Source: Styela clava
Lineage: Eukaryota; Chordata; Ascidiacea; Stolidobranchia; Styelidae
Direction of reading: 5' to 3'
NCBI RefSeq assembly: GCF_964204865.1
Contig: NC_135258.1
Span: 13,073,001 to 13,137,000 of the forward strand
Length of the DNA stretch: 64,000 nt
Every line of letters begins with the position of its first letter. Position 1 is the first letter of the stretch. The position numbers were made by a program, and so were the translations under genes. Below the pieces are notes generated by a model. The model saw only the letters and a list, made by a program, of their open reading frames with translations. It had not been told where the DNA came from and ran no database searches. Positions 61,401-64,000 of this stretch are shown in pieces.

Positions 61401-63042
61401 AGATCAATTTTTTCATTATTAGATTCATTATAGGCCATAGGGCAATGCACCAGACCATTAAACATTTCAAAAATCTAGGTTCATTGTTTCCGAATATAAT
61501 TCTGTGCAGAAAACTAGACAGTCGTCAACACGAATTGAAAACGTGCAAATCGCCGCCAAATTCAGAGCTGTGACGAGACTTTTGCATTCTTTCATAGGAG
61601 TCGTATATTACACTTGGGAGTCAAAATGGAGAATGCCTAGAATCAAAATTTCACACTTTCCTGGTGTCTTACAGAAACTCAAAAAATGAAATCAATTTGA
61701 TTAAGCAGCCTTTTTGCTTTGTTTTTATTATCAAAATTTGATTTATGCCCGAGTTCGGACCTGGAGTCGAAATTTCCATTAATCCGGAGTCGGTTGAAGA
61801 TATTCACCGGTTGAAATGCTTACCGCTTACATAAGGCAAACTATTTCACATTGAGTCGAAGGAATATGCTTTGAGACTAAATACTTGTTTTTCTGAACAA
61901 TGTTATTTGTTGTAGGTGAATGCAAGAAAAGCTGCAGATACCAATGTGTCTCAGAAAATGGTGTTGAGAGATGCATTTGCCCACGTGGGTTAACAATAGC
62001 AGCGGATGGAATTTCTTGTATAGGTAGTAGTGGAAAATTTTTATTCAAGGGAAGAAATGTTCCAACTTACTGTTTTACAGCGGTCGCTGTAAATGAATTA
62101 CTATTAAAGCAGATAGTAGTACATAGCTGTGCACTGTTTGAATGTAAAAAATGGTGTGTGTTTTTCAGATTATAATGAATGTTCCGACAGCACTAAATCT
62201 GTATGCCCAGCTAATCAAGAATGCAGAAACACGTACGGGGGTTACGTCTGTAAATGCCAACCAGGTTACATTATAAGTCACGGACTTACTGGAAAATCGT
62301 GCAGAGGTAAATGGTTTTCGAAATTTATAGTGAAAAGCGAGCGGTATTAATTTATCTACTTGGTTAGTGTGGGGGTATCTTTGACTGTTATCTTAGAAGA
62401 ATTTAAATTGGAAGTAAAGGTATAAAATATATTTCGACAAGTCGTATATTGCTTAGCTCGAGTTTAATGCAAATAGGCAACTACACTTGAATTTTCCTAT
62501 ATTTTGAATATCATCCAAGGGATTCAGCAACATTTCAACACAGTAATTGTGAATACTCGTTGTCAAGTTTCCAGAATATTATATATACAGCTATATCAAC
62601 TGAAATTTTATTTTTTTTCGTCACTGAGTGATGTATTACACTGATGAGCCTAACATACCATATGCACGGAAAACTCCTGCACACTCTTAAAGAGATACAC
62701 AGTTAAGGCTGACATCGATAACATTCAATGAATTTTCATATAAGGCTCAGACGAAGTTATCGGAATCAATTGAGTTCATTTTTTGCAGACGTCAATGAAT
62801 GCTTCACAGGAGAACACTTATGTGGACGAAACGCATATTGCTTAAACACACCCGGATCTTATGTCTGCAACTGTCTTCCGGGATATGAAAAAGATGGTGT
62901 TATCTGCAAAAAGATGTCATCATACACATCAGAAATGAATTTGAGAGAAATCATATCGCGCGGAGGACGATACTCGTCCCACCCAGCTTTTTCGTGGTCC
63001 GGGCGAAAGCAATTCTCTGCACATCGCCCTGAATTGGAGTAG
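55487..63042 (+). CDS. Secreted five-EGF protein, nephronectin/EGFL6-like (392 aa as modelled)
   Basis: Eight exons: 55487-55578, 56193-56371, 56906-56998, 58762-58990, 59767-59852, 61916-62023, 62169-62306, 62789-63042; all phases agree. Signal peptide [20 protein letters not shown], then a very basic region with [19 protein letters not shown]1: [22 protein letters not shown]2, calcium-binding: [17 protein letters not shown] ~65-residue linker precedes EGF3 ([10 protein letters not shown]). EGF4: [14 protein letters not shown], with [13 protein letters not shown]5: [13 protein letters not shown], with [10 protein letters not shown]. This is the EGF order of nephronectin and EGFL6, extracellular-matrix integrin ligands. 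EGF domains sit largely on their own phase-1 exons. Their RGD/linker and C-terminal MAM domain are not seen: the last frame stops at 63042 after a 43-residue tail, so this is either a short form or lacks a downstream exon. The start is the ATG immediately before the signal peptide. Confidence 0.82.
58238..58495. repeat. Imperfect tandem duplication ending in TA runs
   Basis: Two diverged units (about 58238-58350 and 58363-58495) share AAATTGGTAAACAAAT(A/G)GGC, CTACAACTTGGCTTATCAG and GAGCCGCGTTTGAAATATAT. The second has about 20 extra bases. They lie in intron 3 of the EGF gene. No function is evident. Confidence 0.8.
60182..61339. mobile_element. Non-autonomous hAT-type element (1158 bp) with TATCGG arrays
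   Basis: The ends TAGAGATGTACCGAT and ATCGGTACATCTCTA are inverted repeats, flanked by the exact 8-mer ATACAGAT at 60174-60181 and 61340-61347. Both subterminal regions carry many copies of TATCGG/CCGATA, more than ten in total. It contains a C12 run at 60375-60386. It lies in intron 5 of the EGF gene. No transposase ORF. Confidence 0.92.
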
Positions 63043-63304
63043 ATATCAATACCATGTATAACAAACTATCTCGTCCATGAAGTAATTTGAACAAATTAGA
63101 CTAACGCCACAAAATATATCAAATATCTCTTCTAGAAAACTATGCGAGAAAAAATCATAGCATGAGACACTAGAGATGAGACTTACAGTTTGATCAGTTT
63201 ACAGTTGCTTAAATGTATTGCAGAGACTACCGTGGCAACTTATTCTGTAATTATGAAGAGAGATTTTATTAGAACTCACTTCGTCATATTATTACTCCTC
63301 ACAG

Positions 63305-63572
63305 CAGTCGTTCCCAACCTTTTACGGCTCGTGGCCCCCTCCCGGAGGCGTTTAGCACTCACTTAGTTTTGATCATCATATTATGATTAGTAGATTCGAA
63401 AACCCCATTATGTTCAAATAATTCATGCTCAACAAAGTGAAAATACGCCATAAAATAATCTTATCAAGCAATGAAATTAGGAGAAACGAAGTTTTCTTGT
63501 AAAGGAAAATGTGAAATCGACTTTGCGCCTAGCAGTGTGGCCTCTCCAGCCGCCACGGGTAGGGAACCGCTG
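63305..63572. mobile_element. Short hAT-type element (268 bp)
   Basis: The left end CAGTCGTTCCCAACCTTTT and right end GTAGGGAACCGCTG are imperfect inverted repeats. The flanks CCTCACAG (63297-63304) and CTTTACAG (63573-63580) match at six of eight positions. It lies just past the modelled end of the EGF gene. No ORF. Confidence 0.72.
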
Positions 63573-64000
63573 CTTTACAGCATAGTGTCTTTTAGAGCCT
63601 GCTGACTTAGTATCCAGTACGTGTTCAAGTCGTGCACTCAGTCTGCTATCTTCTGTTTTCATTTAAACCAATTTTTCAGTAAACGGGGTTTTAAAAATAA
63701 GCCAATCATGAAACGAATATTGCGTAATATCACCGTATTGTAAACGCTTTCCACTTATATTTAATTCAGATAGACATATGTTTTTTTTTTATTACCATAT
63801 TATTATAAGCCGAAATGTATCGGACAATAAGTGTTAGGGAGCATGCCACGTCCTGTTCAAGCTTTACAGTGTTCTAAAAAACGAAACAGCGTGTAGAAAT
63901 ACATTGTACTCCGTTCGAAATAAGTTCATTTGGGAATATACCAATCAGACGCGGCCCATCCATCTAGTGACGATCAAATAATGAACTTGGCCGAATCAAG
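63573..64000. other. Terminal stretch, no feature recognised
   Basis: AT-rich DNA with a T-run near 63780. It could be intron if the EGF gene continues beyond the window. I see no exon. Confidence 0.4.

Overview
This is animal nuclear DNA: AT-rich, with short GT-AG introns and no operons. The gene set (selenoprotein thioredoxin-glutathione reductase, mitochondrial GatC, SMIM13-like protein, TRIM-NHL protein, FLVCR/SLC49-like carriers, nephronectin-like EGF protein) together with hAT, BEL/Pao and tRNA-SINE elements fits a marine invertebrate. A deuterostome such as a tunicate is my best guess, at moderate to low confidence. Exon models were built by hand from splice signals, reading phase and family motifs; every multi-exon model closes in frame.
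Layout. 0.4-1.7 kb: two minus-strand single-exon genes (SMIM13-like, GatC). 2.0-8.2 kb: repeats (a tRNA-derived SINE, truncated DNA elements, a retroposon-like tail) and unresolved ORFs. 8.27-20.46 kb (+): a 16-exon thioredoxin-glutathione reductase whose penultimate codon is a UGA read as selenocysteine, with a SECIS hairpin about 0.5 kb downstream; four DNA transposons sit in its introns. 22.7-27.3 kb (-): a 10-exon, 607-residue TPR-type helical protein I cannot name. 29.2-35.9 kb (+): a 17-exon, 942-residue RING/B-box/coiled-coil/NHL (TRIM-NHL) protein. 37.0-39.0 and 50.1-52.5 kb (+): two duplicated FLVCR/SLC49-like transporter genes. The downstream one is intact (473 residues); the upstream one has a 112-bp frameshifting deletion. 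The 10 kb between them is almost all nested transposons: a broken BEL/Pao element (-) split by three hAT elements, and a decayed LINE (-) with a perfect 197-bp tandem duplication. 55.5-63.0 kb (+): a secreted five-EGF protein with nephronectin/EGFL6 order.
The genes do not form a pathway; the neighbourhood looks incidental. The window is dominated by non-autonomous hAT-type elements: at least eleven, several with exact 8-bp target duplications, so their order of insertion can be read. I found no defence island, CRISPR array or wholly new system. The most noteworthy items are the selenocysteine recoding unit, the duplicated transporter pair with one disabled copy, the nested insertions, and two DNA elements with dense subterminal motif arrays.
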